A DNA stretch of 64,000 bases from Ornithinimicrobium murale (GCF_003352835.1 NZ_QLVD01000019.1:1-64000); one strand, 5' to 3'; positions 26,511-35,867 are shown, counted from the stretch's first letter. The notes: generated by a model from the sequence alone, not told the origin. Made by a program: numbers and translations.

Positions 26511-27301
26511 TCGCAACCCACCACGACCCCAGTGCGGGCGGGGTCAGCACGCCGCCCGCGCTGGAGGTCCGGGACCTGTCGCTGAAGATCGGTGGCGCAC
26601 AGATCCTGGAGGACATCTCCTTCACCGTGCCGGCCGGTCAGATCGTCGGCGTCATCGGCCCGAACGGTGCCGGCAAGACCACGCTGTTCAACCTCGTCTC
26701 GGGTGTCCTGGCCCCCACCGGTGGCAGTGTCCTGCTGGACGGCCGTGACGTCACCGGTCGCTCGGTCACCCAGCGTGCCGTCGCCGGCCTGGGGCGCACC
26801 TTCCAGACGTCGTCGGTCTTCCCTGCGCTGTCGGTGCAGGAGAACGTCCGGCTCGCCGCCCAGGTCGCCGCCGGCCGGGCGCTCTCCCTGCTGACCTTCC
26901 CGCGCCGTGGCGACGCGGCCAGCAGCCGGGCCCGCGACCTGTTGCGCGAGGTCGGGCTGGCCGACCGGATGGACTTCCGGGCCGGTGACCTGCCCCACGG
27001 TGACAAGCGCAAGCTCGAGATCGCCATGTTGCTGGCCACGGACCCCTCCGTGGTCCTGCTCGATGAGCCGATGGCCGGTGTCGCCTCCGGTGACGTCGCC
27101 GGGCTCACCGAGGTCATCCGCAGCCTGCACACAGAGCACGGCTGCACGGTGCTCATGGTCGAGCACCACATGGAGGTGCTGCTCGGCCTGGTTGAGCGGG
27201 TCGCCGTGCTGCACTTCGGCAACCTGCTGGCGATCGACAGCCCGGATGCCGTGATGGCCGACCCGACCGTGCAGAGCGCCTACCTGGGAGAGCCCGTATG
27301 A
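26507..27301 (+). CDS. livG: HAAT ABC transporter ATPase, LivG type
   Basis: A 264-residue ATP-binding subunit: Walker A GPNGAGKTT near residue 49, signature-like LPHGDKRKLEIA in place of LSGGQ (typical of LivG), Walker B VVLLDEP and switch His in EHHMEVL. GTG start overlaps the livJ stop by four bases. It pairs with LivF to drive the LivHM permease. Confidence 0.93.
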   Translation: MIATHHDPSAGGVSTPPALEVRDLSLKIGGAQILEDISFTVPAGQIVGVIGPNGAGKTTLFNLVSGVLAPTGGSVLLDGRDVTGRSVTQRAVAGLGRTFQTSSVFPALSVQENVRLAAQVAAGRALSLLTFPRRGDAASSRARDLLREVGLADRMDFRAGDLPHGDKRKLEIAMLLATDPSVVLLDEPMAGVASGDVAGLTEVIRSLHTEHGCTVLMVEHHMEVLLGLVERVAVLHFGNLLAIDSPDAVMADPTVQSAYLGEPV

Positions 27302-28068
27302 CGCCCGCTCCCGTCCCCGAGACCGCCGCCCCTGGGGCCGTGGTCGGCTCGGGCGAGCACATCCTGTCCGTGCGGGGCCTCACCGCCCACGTCGCCGGCC
27401 AGCAGGTCGTCGAGCACGTCGACCTCGAGGTGGCCGCCACGGGGGTCACCGCCCTCCTCGGCCGCAACGGGGTCGGCAAGACCTCGACGATCAAGGCGGT
27501 CATGGGGTTGATCGGTCGCACCGGAAGGATCGACCTGGCCGGTCAGGACATCTCCGGGCTGCCCACCCACAAGGTGGCCCAGCTCGGTGTCGGCTACGTG
27601 CCCGAGGACCGCGAGGTGTTCTCCGCGCTCACCGTCAGCGAGAACCTGCGGATCGCCGAGCGCCCGGGGCATGCGCACCAGTACGACCTGGTCTACGACC
27701 TGTTCCCCGAGCTCAAGCAGCGTGCCGGCCAGGCGGCGGGCACGCTGTCCGGTGGCCAGCAGCAGATGGTCTCGCTGGCCCGGGCGCTGCTCAACGACAA
27801 CCGGGTGCTGCTGGTGGACGAGCCGACCAAGGGGCTGGCCCCGCGGCTGGTCCAGGAGGTTGGTCAGGTCCTGGCGCGGGCCGCCGAGGTGGTCCCCGTC
27901 CTGCTCGTCGAGCAGAACCTCCAGGTGGTGCGCGAGCTGGCCCAGCACGCCGTCGTGCTCACTGGCGGACGGAGCGTGCACCACGGAGCGGCAGCAGCGT
28001 TCCTCAACGACCCAGAGCTGACCCAGCGCCTGCTGGGCGTCAGCACCGGAGCGGAGGGATCGGTGTGA
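27298..28068 (+). CDS. livF: HAAT ABC transporter ATPase, LivF type
   Basis: A 256-residue ATPase with Walker A GRNGVGKTS near residue 56, signature LSGGQQQM, Walker B LLVDEPTKGL and a C-terminal VEQNLQ switch typical of LivF. A four-base overlap joins it to genes on both sides. The N-terminal ~18 residues (Pro/Ala-rich) precede the conserved start of the domain. Confidence 0.93.
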   Translation: MTPAPVPETAAPGAVVGSGEHILSVRGLTAHVAGQQVVEHVDLEVAATGVTALLGRNGVGKTSTIKAVMGLIGRTGRIDLAGQDISGLPTHKVAQLGVGYVPEDREVFSALTVSENLRIAERPGHAHQYDLVYDLFPELKQRAGQAAGTLSGGQQQMVSLARALLNDNRVLLVDEPTKGLAPRLVQEVGQVLARAAEVVPVLLVEQNLQVVRELAQHAVVLTGGRSVHHGAAAAFLNDPELTQRLLGVSTGAEGSV

Positions 28069-28940
28069 GCGAGGTCATCCTGCTGGCTGTCACCGGTGTC
28101 GGTCTTGGCGCGATCTACTTCCTGGTCGCCTCGGGCCTGTCCCTGATCTACGGGCTGATGCACGTCCTGAACTTCGCCCACGGCGTCTTCCTGACCCTCG
28201 GTGCCTTTCTCGGGCTCGAGGTCGCCCAGCGACTGGGCGCTTCCACGTGGACCGGCTTCGCCGTGTCCCTGCTGGTCGGCGCTCTGGCCGGAGCCGCATT
28301 CGCGGCGCTGACCGAGCGGGTGCTGGTGCAGAAGCTCTACAACCGGCACATCGAGCAGGTGCTGGTCACGGTCGGCCTCGGCCTGGCTGCGGTGGCGCTC
28401 TTCGACGGCATCTGGGGCACCGACCCGCGCTTCCCGCGGGGACCGGCCTGGCTGAGTGAGACCACCACGATCGGGGGCGCCAACATCCCGAACATCGTGT
28501 TCGTGGCCATCATCTCGGCAGCAGCCGTCCTGGCCGCGGTCGTCCTCTTCCTCAAGCACACCCGCTACGGCATGATCATCCGCGCCGGCGTGGAGAACCG
28601 CGCCATGGTGACCGCCCTCGGCATCGACGTGCGCAACGCCTTCACCCTGGTCTTCACGATCGGCGGTGCCGCGGCCGGCATCGGTGGCGTGCTGGCCTCA
28701 CACCACTTCGGCTATGTGTCCCCGATGCTCGGGCAGACCCTGCTGATCTTCGCGTTCATCGTGACCGTGATCGGTGGCCTCGGCTCCCTGATCGGTGCAG
28801 CGGTCGCCTCCGTCCTGGTGGCGCTGTTGCAGCAGTTCGCCAACTTCTACCTGTGGGGCACCGGGGACTTCGCCGTGGTGATCCTCCTGGCCCTGGTGCT
28901 ACTCACCCGCCCCTCCGGCCTGATGGGGAGGAAGGCATGA
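28065..28940 (+). CDS. livH: HAAT ABC transporter permease, LivH type
   Basis: A 291-residue permease with about eight membrane segments. LivH hallmarks are GAIYFLVASGLSLIYGLMHVLNFAHG at the start and ALGIDVRNAF and IGGLGSLIGA later. GTG start overlaps livF; stop overlaps livM. Confidence 0.93.
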   Translation: MSEVILLAVTGVGLGAIYFLVASGLSLIYGLMHVLNFAHGVFLTLGAFLGLEVAQRLGASTWTGFAVSLLVGALAGAAFAALTERVLVQKLYNRHIEQVLVTVGLGLAAVALFDGIWGTDPRFPRGPAWLSETTTIGGANIPNIVFVAIISAAAVLAAVVLFLKHTRYGMIIRAGVENRAMVTALGIDVRNAFTLVFTIGGAAAGIGGVLASHHFGYVSPMLGQTLLIFAFIVTVIGGLGSLIGAAVASVLVALLQQFANFYLWGTGDFAVVILLALVLLTRPSGLMGRKA

Positions 28941-30145
28941 CCAGCAGGAACACACAGAACATGGACACCAGAGTCAAGGACAAGGTGTCAGCGATGCGGG
29001 CGGCCGCTGCGCCGCCCGCGGACGACGCCGGTGCCACCGGCTCACGGTCCAGGCTGCTCGGGCTGATCGCGCCCGTCGGGCTGGTCGTGCTGCTGGCGTG
29101 CCTGCCACTGCTCAACCTCTCGATCCCGGGGGTTCTCCCGGGAGCGACCTACACCCCGGGCACCCTGCACCTGCTGGCCCTGGCCATGGTGATGGCAGGT
29201 GCCGCGCTCTCCTACAACCTGCTGTTCGGCGTGGCCGGCCTGCTCTCCTTCGGCCACGCGCTCTACTTCGGTCTCGGCGCCTACGGCCTGGGAATCGTGA
29301 TGGAGGAGCTCGAGCTCGGCCTGGTGCCGGCGACGCTGGTGGTCATCATGGCCGGGATCGTCCTCTCGACGATTCTGGGTGCCGTGTCCCTACGGGTCAC
29401 CGGGATCCCGTTCGCGATGGTCACGTTGGCCTTCGCCCAGGCCGGCTTCGTCCTGGTGCGCAAGAATCCCGGGGGCCTCACCGGCGGCGAGGAGGGGCTG
29501 CGGCTGCCGACCGACTATGTGCCCGACTGGTTGGTGGGGGTGGCCGACACGCGCAACCTCTACTGGGTGGCGCTGGGAGCCCTCGTGCTGGCCTTCGTCA
29601 TCGCGACCTGGGTGCAGCGCAGCCGGGCCGGCCACGTGGCCGAAGCGGTCCGGGAGAACGAGCTGCGCGTGCAGGTGCTCGGCATGCGGCCCTTCCTGGT
29701 GAAGCTGGCGATCTTCGTCGCCGCCTCGGTCATCGCGGCGGGCATGGGCATGGTGCACCTGCTGCTCAACTCCGGTGCCGTCCCGCACACGATGAGCGCC
29801 GAGTTCACCATCTCGCTCCTGCTCATGGTGGTGCTGGGAGGCGTCGGCTCCCGGTGGGGCGCCGTGGCCGGTGCGTTCGTCTACGTCATCCTCAGCCAGC
29901 GTCTGGCCGTGCTGGCCCAGTCCTCGGCCATCGACGACCTGCCCGCCGTGCTGGCGATCCCGCTGTCCGAGCCGATGTTCATCCTGGGCACCATCTTCAT
30001 CCTCGTGGTGCTGTTCCTGCCCGGTGGCCTCGCCGCCCTGGGGCTGCGGGCGCGGGCGCTCTTCTCACGCCGGGCACGGTCGCAGCTGGCTGATGGCGAA
30101 CGCACCCCGGGCGACCTGGTGCAGGAGGATGATCAGCGATCATGA
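28937..30145 (+). CDS. livM: HAAT ABC transporter permease, LivM type
   Basis: A 402-residue permease. The start at ATG 28937 overlaps livH by four bases and follows GGGGAGGAAGG. The first ~35 residues are hydrophilic; then come 9-10 membrane segments, with the LivM motifs LSFGHALYFGLGAY near residue 105 and GGVGSRWGAVAGA near residue 300. The C-terminus is a charged tail. It completes the livJGFHM importer. Confidence 0.92.
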   Translation: MTSRNTQNMDTRVKDKVSAMRAAAAPPADDAGATGSRSRLLGLIAPVGLVVLLACLPLLNLSIPGVLPGATYTPGTLHLLALAMVMAGAALSYNLLFGVAGLLSFGHALYFGLGAYGLGIVMEELELGLVPATLVVIMAGIVLSTILGAVSLRVTGIPFAMVTLAFAQAGFVLVRKNPGGLTGGEEGLRLPTDYVPDWLVGVADTRNLYWVALGALVLAFVIATWVQRSRAGHVAEAVRENELRVQVLGMRPFLVKLAIFVAASVIAAGMGMVHLLLNSGAVPHTMSAEFTISLLLMVVLGGVGSRWGAVAGAFVYVILSQRLAVLAQSSAIDDLPAVLAIPLSEPMFILGTIFILVVLFLPGGLAALGLRARALFSRRARSQLADGERTPGDLVQEDDQRS

Positions 30146-31797
30146 GCAGCGACGTGACCCCCAGCCACGCTGCCCCGGGCCCACACACCCTGGGGCGTTG
30201 GCCCACCGACCGTGCGCGGCTGCACCCCAGCCGGGTGGCCATCGTGGACCGCGGCGTGGAGCTGACCTACCACGACCTGGATGAGCGCTCCGGGGCCCTC
30301 GCCCAGTCGTGGGAGCGCGCCGGCTACCGCCGCGGGGACCGGGTCGCCACGCTGGTCGGCAACAGCGCCGAGCACGTCATCGCCCTGTTCTCCTGTGCCC
30401 GAGCCGGGTTGGTGCTGGTGCCGCTGTCCTGGCGGTTGACCGCCACTGAGCTGGCCGACCAGCTGACCCACGCTGACCCGGCCGTCCTGCTGGTGGAGGA
30501 GGAGACCGAGACCCTCGCCCGGGGCGCCCTGGCGCGGCTCGCCGCCCCCGTCCCCACGGCATACGTCGGGCAGGTCGGGGTGGAGCAACCGGTGCCGGCC
30601 CCGTGGCACAGCACCCACGACACCACCCGGTATGCCGAGGCGCACCTGCCCGCCGCGGCCGCCGGTCGGCTGGGACCCCGGTTGGCCGAGGCGGGCCCGG
30701 TGCAGGACGAGGACCCGTTGCTGATGGTCTTCACCTCGGGTAGCTCGGCGCGGCCCAAGGCCGCCGTGCTCACCCATGCCTCCTGTTTCTGGACGAACCT
30801 GTCGCTGTCCCGCACCCTGGAGCTGGACGAGTCCGACGTGGTGCTCAGCGTGCTCCCGCAGTTCCACGTCGGCGGGTGGAACATCCAGCCGCTGCTGGCC
30901 TGGTGGACCGGTGCGACCGTCGTGCTGGAGCGGTCCTTCGACCCGGCCCGTGCGCTCAGTCTCATCGCCGAGCATCGGGTCACCACGATGATGGGCGTCC
31001 CGACGCACTACGCCCGGCTGGCCGAGCACCCCACCTTCGACCGCACGGACCTGAGCGCACTGCGCAGCGCCGTCGTGGGAGGGGCCCCGATGCCGGCTCC
31101 GCTGCTGCGCATCTTCCACGAGCACGGCGTCGCGCTGACCCAGGGGTATGGCCTGACCGAGGCCGGGCCCAATGTGCTCTGCGTCCCGCCCCGCCACGCG
31201 ATGGACCGCATCGGCTGGGCCGGGGTGCCCTACCCCCACGTCGAGGTGCAGCTGGCCGACCCGGTGACGGGCGAGCACCTCAGCGGTCCCGGCACCGGTG
31301 AGCTGCTGGTGCGCGGGCCCGGGATGTTCGCTGGCTACTTCCGGGATCCCTCAGCCACCCGGGCGATCTGGCGGGACGGCTGGCTGGCCACCGGTGACGT
31401 GGCCACGCGGGACGAGGCGGGTTATCTGCGCATCGTGGACCGGCTGCGCAACATCTACATCTCCGGTGGCGAGAACGTCGCCCCGGCGGAGGTCGAGGCA
31501 GCCCTGCGGATGCACCCGGCCGTGGAGGACGTGGTCGTCGTCGGCGTGCCGGACGAGCGCTGGGGGGAGCGCGGTGTCGCGCTCGTCGTGCGCCGCACCG
31601 GTGTGGTGACCGACGCGGCTGAGCTCACCGAGCACTGCCGGGAGCGGCTAGCTGCCTTCAAGGTGCCGGCCGCCGTGCACTTCGTGGGCGAGCTGCCCTA
31701 CGGATCGCTCGGCAAGATCGCCCGGCAGGCCGCCCTGGACGTTGCCCTGGCGGCCGAGGGGTCCGCCAGCCACACGACATACGGAGGTCAGCGATGA
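30142..31797 (+). CDS. AMP-forming acyl-CoA ligase
   Basis: A 551-residue ANL-superfamily ligase: TSGSSARPKAAVLTH near residue 197 (Ser-Ala variation in the phosphate loop), QGYGLTEAGP, DGWLATGDVA, and the C-terminal Lys in GSLGKIARQ. It is a second, distinct ligase from that at 20141. Coupled by four-base overlaps to livM and to the TetR gene, it probably activates the acid taken up by LivJGFHM. Confidence 0.9.
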   Translation: MSSDVTPSHAAPGPHTLGRWPTDRARLHPSRVAIVDRGVELTYHDLDERSGALAQSWERAGYRRGDRVATLVGNSAEHVIALFSCARAGLVLVPLSWRLTATELADQLTHADPAVLLVEEETETLARGALARLAAPVPTAYVGQVGVEQPVPAPWHSTHDTTRYAEAHLPAAAAGRLGPRLAEAGPVQDEDPLLMVFTSGSSARPKAAVLTHASCFWTNLSLSRTLELDESDVVLSVLPQFHVGGWNIQPLLAWWTGATVVLERSFDPARALSLIAEHRVTTMMGVPTHYARLAEHPTFDRTDLSALRSAVVGGAPMPAPLLRIFHEHGVALTQGYGLTEAGPNVLCVPPRHAMDRIGWAGVPYPHVEVQLADPVTGEHLSGPGTGELLVRGPGMFAGYFRDPSATRAIWRDGWLATGDVATRDEAGYLRIVDRLRNIYISGGENVAPAEVEAALRMHPAVEDVVVVGVPDERWGERGVALVVRRTGVVTDAAELTEHCRERLAAFKVPAAVHFVGELPYGSLGKIARQAALDVALAAEGSASHTTYGGQR

Positions 31798-32483
31798 GCA
31801 CCCAACCGGTCGACCGCACGGCCCGGACACCCCGCGGGGCCCGCACGCGGGCCAAGCTGCTCGAGGCGGCCGAGCACGTCTTCGCCACCGTGGGCTACCA
31901 CGAGGCCTCGATCGTCAAGATCACCGAGCAGGCAGGGGTCGCCCTCGGCACCTTCTACACCCACTTCGAGGGCAAGAAGGAGATCTTCGACGAGGTCGTC
32001 CTCGACCTGTCCCAGCGGGTTCGGCACGCCATGAGCGAGGCCTCCACCGGTGAGCAGGACCGGATCGCGGCAGAGCGGGCGGGGTTCCGCGCGTTCTTTG
32101 CCTTCACCGCGCAGCACCCGGCGCTCTATCGGATCATCCGGCAGGCCGAGTTCGTCTCTCCGTCGGTGATGCGCCGGCACTACGACAACATCGTCGACGG
32201 CTATGCCTCCGGGCTCGAGGCGGCCCGGGCCCGCGGGGAGATCCGGGACGTGGACCCGGTCGTGGCTGCCTGGGCGCTGATGGGCGCCGGTGAGCTCATC
32301 GGGATGCGGTGGGTGCTCTGGGAGGACGCCGACCAGATCCCCGAGGGGGTCTTTGAGGGGCTGATGGACGTGATCCGTGGGGCACTGGCGCCGACCGCGC
32401 CGGACACCCCCGGTCCGAACCTCCCCAAAAATGCGCAGGGGGCGGTCCAAACCTCCCCAGAAATGGAAGGGACACAGGGATGA
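31794..32483 (+). CDS. TetR family transcriptional regulator
   Basis: A 229-residue repressor. The HTH lies at about residues 15-60 (KLLEAAEHVFATVGYHEASIVKITEQAGVALGTFYTHF) and a ligand-binding domain follows. GGAGG precedes ATG 31794. The last ~28 residues (after LAPTAPDT) are encoded by a 32-bp tandem repeat rather than by conserved domain sequence, so the repeat has lengthened the protein or replaced its end. It probably controls this operon through the inverted repeat at 25211. Confidence 0.9.
   Translation: MSTQPVDRTARTPRGARTRAKLLEAAEHVFATVGYHEASIVKITEQAGVALGTFYTHFEGKKEIFDEVVLDLSQRVRHAMSEASTGEQDRIAAERAGFRAFFAFTAQHPALYRIIRQAEFVSPSVMRRHYDNIVDGYASGLEAARARGEIRDVDPVVAAWALMGAGELIGMRWVLWEDADQIPEGVFEGLMDVIRGALAPTAPDTPGPNLPKNAQGAVQTSPEMEGTQG
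32411..32465. repeat. 32-bp repeat pair inside the TetR 3' end
   Basis: CGGTCCGAACCTCCCCAAAA at 32411 recurs 32 bases later at 32443 as CGGTCCAAACCTCCCCAGAA. The same unit type, with a CTCCCCA core, forms the 60.9-kb array. Here the repeat is translated as the TetR tail and runs almost to the start of the next gene. Confidence 0.8.
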
Positions 32484-33214
32484 CGCGCAAGGCACTGGTG
32501 ACCGGAGGTGCGAGCGGCATCGGTGCCGCCATCGCCCGTCAGCTCGCCACGGACGGGCTGCACATCGTCGTGGCCGATCGTGACGCGGAGGCCGCCGAGA
32601 CATTCGCCGGCGAGATCGGGGGAGAGGCCTGGGTGGTCGACCTGTCCGACGCCGCGGCGCTGGAGGACCTGCGGCTGGACTGTGACGTGCTGGTCAACAA
32701 CGCCGGCATCCAGCGGGTCGCGCCGATCCACGAGTTCGCCCCCGAGGACTTCCGGCTGATCCAGCGCCTCATGCTGGAGGCGCCGTTCCTGCTGGTCCGG
32801 GCAGCCCTGCCGCACATGTATGCGCAGGGCTGGGGCCGGGTCATCAACGTCTCCTCGGCGCACGGGCTGCGCGCCTCGGCGTTCAAGGTCGCCTATGTCT
32901 GCGCCAAGCACGGCCTCGAGGGGCTATCGAAGGTGACTGCCCTGGAGGGTGCCCCGCACGGGGTGACCTCCAACTGCATCAACCCCGGCTATGTGCGGAC
33001 TCCGTTGGTGGAGCAGCAGATTGCCGACCAGGCCGCCACCCACGGCATCCCGGAGGATGAGGTCATCGAGAAGATCATGCTGACCCGCTCGGCGATCAAG
33101 TCCCTGATCGAGCCCGCGGACGTCGGCGCGCTCGCCGGGTTCCTGGCCAGCGAGCCAGCGCGCATGGTCACCGGGACCTCCTACGTGATGGACGGCGGGT
33201 GGACGGCCCAGTGA
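32480..33214 (+). CDS. SDR dehydrogenase, 3-hydroxybutyrate-dehydrogenase-like
   Basis: A 244-residue short-chain dehydrogenase: GGASGIGAAIA near residue 9, NNAGIQ, NVSSAHG with catalytic Ser, and Tyr/Lys in YVCAKHGLEG. The segments NNAGIQRVAPI and CINPGYVRTPLVEQQI are typical of bacterial D-3-hydroxybutyrate dehydrogenases (BdhA), the best guess for its reaction. Four-base overlaps on both sides. Confidence 0.87.
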   Translation: MTRKALVTGGASGIGAAIARQLATDGLHIVVADRDAEAAETFAGEIGGEAWVVDLSDAAALEDLRLDCDVLVNNAGIQRVAPIHEFAPEDFRLIQRLMLEAPFLLVRAALPHMYAQGWGRVINVSSAHGLRASAFKVAYVCAKHGLEGLSKVTALEGAPHGVTSNCINPGYVRTPLVEQQIADQAATHGIPEDEVIEKIMLTRSAIKSLIEPADVGALAGFLASEPARMVTGTSYVMDGGWTAQ

Positions 33215-34143
33215 CCACCTCGCAGATGTTGCCCTCGCTGGCCGCGGTGGTAGGCGACCGCTACAGCCCACACCAGGTGCAGGTGCGCGGCGGCATGATG
33301 CATGTTGGGGTCTGGGAACCGGCCAACGGTGCCGCCGACGCCCCCACGGTGCTGGCGATCCACGGCATCACGGCCTCGCACGTCGCCTGGCCGCTGCTCG
33401 CCCAGGCCCTGCCGGACGTGCGGCTCATCGCACCTGACCTGCGGGGGAGGGGGCGTTCTCGGGATCTGCCCGCGCCCTACGGCATGCCGAGCCACGCCGA
33501 TGACGTCGCGGCGGTGCTGGACCACTTCGGGGTCGATCAGGTCGTGGCGGTGGGCCACTCGATGGGTGGCTTCGTGTCCCTCGTCCTGGCCGACCGGCAC
33601 CCGCACCTGGCCAGCGCCCTGGTGCTGGTGGACGGTGGCCTGCCGCTGCTGCCACCCGAGGGGGTGGAGCCCAGCGATCTGTCGCTGGCGATCCTGGGCC
33701 CGGCCGCGGAGCGGCTCGCGATGACCTTCCCGGACCATGCGGCATACCGACAGATGTGGCGCGAGCACCCGGCCTTCGCCGAGTGGACCGACCTGACCAG
33801 CGCCTATGTCGACTTCGACCTGGTGGCCACCGAGGACGGTGCGCTCCGTCCCGCGACCCGGGTCGAGGCGCTCGAGGAGGACATCAGGGAGCTGGTCGAC
33901 GGGGACTCGCTGCTCAGAGCGCTGGCCAATCTGCGCCATCCGGCGTCCTGGCTGCTGGCTCCGAGGGGTCTGATGGACGAGGTGCCGCCGCTCTATCCGG
34001 AAGCGGCGCGGCTGCACTGGACCGCCGAACATCCCGGGTTGGAGGTGGCCGAGATCGAGGGGGTCAACCACTACACGATCGTGATGCTGCAGCGGGGGAT
34101 CGACCAGGTCGTCCCGCACGTTCGCCGGGCCCTCGAGCGCTGA
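33211..34143 (+). CDS. Alpha/beta-hydrolase fold protein
   Basis: A 310-residue hydrolase. The nucleophile elbow GHSMGGF lies near residue 115, the oxyanion-loop HGITASHVAW near residue 50, and a catalytic His is likely in GVNHYTIV near the C-terminus. GTG 33211 overlaps the SDR stop by four bases. As the last gene of the liv operon it may cleave an ester, lactone or C-C bond in the pathway. Confidence 0.87.
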   Translation: MTTSQMLPSLAAVVGDRYSPHQVQVRGGMMHVGVWEPANGAADAPTVLAIHGITASHVAWPLLAQALPDVRLIAPDLRGRGRSRDLPAPYGMPSHADDVAAVLDHFGVDQVVAVGHSMGGFVSLVLADRHPHLASALVLVDGGLPLLPPEGVEPSDLSLAILGPAAERLAMTFPDHAAYRQMWREHPAFAEWTDLTSAYVDFDLVATEDGALRPATRVEALEEDIRELVDGDSLLRALANLRHPASWLLAPRGLMDEVPPLYPEAARLHWTAEHPGLEVAEIEGVNHYTIVMLQRGIDQVVPHVRRALER

Positions 34144-34235
34144 GGACCGCCCGAGGGTCACGATCCGGTGCACTCCGGTGACGATCCGATAACGGGCGGC
34201 AGTCGTCTGGCTGAGGACGCCTAGCGTGGAGCCCG

Positions 34236-35867
34236 ATGTCCACGAGCTCCCGGGTCGGAGGCTGGGTCGCCGTCGTGGCGCTCAGCCTCTCTGTGGCGCT
34301 CACGTCGCTGCCTCCGCGAGGCGGGCCGGTGGCCGGGCTGGCGCCGACGCTCGACCTCGATCTGGGTCAACTGCTGTGGCCGTGGCGCTGGCTGGAGGCT
34401 GACCCCCGGCTGGTGCTGATGATGCCTCTGGTCCTTGCCGGCGTGGTGTTGTGGGCACGGCCCCGGTGGCTCGCTGTGGCCGCCGTGCTGCCGGCAGCAG
34501 TCGAGGTATGGCAGTACCTCGTCCCGGCACTGGGGCAGGTGGCCGCGGCCCGCGATCTTGCCCACGCCTGGATCGGTCTGGTGAGCGGGGCACTGCTCGG
34601 CCTGATCGGCACCCTGGTGGTCCGGGTCACTCGCCGGGTCCTGCATTCCCGGGTCGCCGCGGTGCGCTGGATGGTCCCGGTGGCTGCTGTGACGGTGTCC
34701 TTTCTGGTCGTCTCGACGGCCTGGCCCTCTCCCGAGACCGAGGCCGTGGCTGACCCGGCCGACCCGCAGGGTCCACTCCTCGGTGAGGACTTCCACGGTG
34801 GCGGGGAGCCCGCCGCTGAGGTCGCTGCGTGGATCGACGAGGGCATCCTGCCGGGGGCCGGCACCGCGCACGAGGACATGGCCCGGGCCGCGCTGAAGGA
34901 CCTGCGGCTGCTCACCCTGGGGCTTGACGCCGGGACCCTTCCGGCAGCGGGGCCGGCCGCAAAGTGGGACTACTTCTGGCCGCGCGACGGCGCCTTTGTC
35001 GCGGTGGCGCTCGCCCAGACCGGTCATGGTGCCGACGCCGCTCGCGTGTTGGACCTGGTCGCCGACCTCTATCTGGACCCGCTCTATGGCTTCGACGCGC
35101 GCTACCTGCTGGATGGCGCACGCGTCGTGGAGGACCCGCGCGGTGCGCAGGTGGACGGCTGCGGCTGGATCCTGTGGGCCGTCGCTGAGACCCGCCAACA
35201 CACCGCTCTGTCCGTCGAGGTGGACGACCTGCGGGACCGGTGCACCGACCAGCTCCTGCGCGCGACCGGGGGAGGCGGCCACCTGGCGGCCCCCAGCCCG
35301 GACTACTGGGAGCGGGCCACCTTCGAGCGGCTGCTCGGTGCCAATGCGCCGTTGGTGCTGGGTCTGCGGTCGGCGGCGGCGGACTACCAGGCCGGTGGGC
35401 AGCAGGCGCGTGCCGCGTCCGTGGCTAGTGCTGCCGACCGGCTCAGGGGACGGGTCGCGGACCACTTTGGCCCGGGCTTCGAGCGCACGGCCACCGGCGG
35501 GGGAGTCGATGCTGCCAGCGCCATGCTGATGCCGCCCTTCGACCCGGAGCCGCTGCCGGGCGCACGTGAGGCGTGGATCGGCTATCAGGAACTGGCGGCG
35601 CGGCCCGGAGGTGGTCTTGCCCCGGGCGCGGACTGGAAGCAGGACGGGGTGTCCTGGACACCCGAGGTCGCGCTGGTGGCCTATACCGCGGCCGCCGACG
35701 GGCAGACCGGCGTGGCGGAACACTGGCTCGACTGGCTCGACGCCCATCGCGCGCCGTGGGGCGCGCTACCGGAGAAGGTCGGGCCGGACGGCGAGCCAGG
35801 CGGGCCGGCCCCGCTGGGGTGGACCAGTGCGCTCGTGCTGCTCACGCTCGACGAGCTTGAGATCTGA
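34236..35867 (+). CDS. VanZ-like membrane domain fused to a GH15/glucoamylase-like domain
   Basis: A 543-residue protein. Residues 1-~165 contain four to five hydrophobic segments in a VanZ-like layout (DLGQLLWPWRW ... AAVEVWQYLVPALGQVAAARDLAHAWIG). Residues ~190-540 are an (alpha/alpha)6-barrel domain with the GH15 hallmark WDYFWPRDGAF near residue 245 and a C-terminal PLGWTSALVLLTLDEL. The enzyme domain would sit at the outer membrane face, trimming an alpha-glucan or other surface glycan (inference). Glu candidates occur in DGVSWTPEVALV and LPEKVGPDGEPGG, but the acid pair is not certain. It is monocistronic and opens the surface-polysaccharide region. Confidence 0.75.
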   Translation: MSTSSRVGGWVAVVALSLSVALTSLPPRGGPVAGLAPTLDLDLGQLLWPWRWLEADPRLVLMMPLVLAGVVLWARPRWLAVAAVLPAAVEVWQYLVPALGQVAAARDLAHAWIGLVSGALLGLIGTLVVRVTRRVLHSRVAAVRWMVPVAAVTVSFLVVSTAWPSPETEAVADPADPQGPLLGEDFHGGGEPAAEVAAWIDEGILPGAGTAHEDMARAALKDLRLLTLGLDAGTLPAAGPAAKWDYFWPRDGAFVAVALAQTGHGADAARVLDLVADLYLDPLYGFDARYLLDGARVVEDPRGAQVDGCGWILWAVAETRQHTALSVEVDDLRDRCTDQLLRATGGGGHLAAPSPDYWERATFERLLGANAPLVLGLRSAAADYQAGGQQARAASVASAADRLRGRVADHFGPGFERTATGGGVDAASAMLMPPFDPEPLPGAREAWIGYQELAARPGGGLAPGADWKQDGVSWTPEVALVAYTAAADGQTGVAEHWLDWLDAHRAPWGALPEKVGPDGEPGGPAPLGWTSALVLLTLDELEI

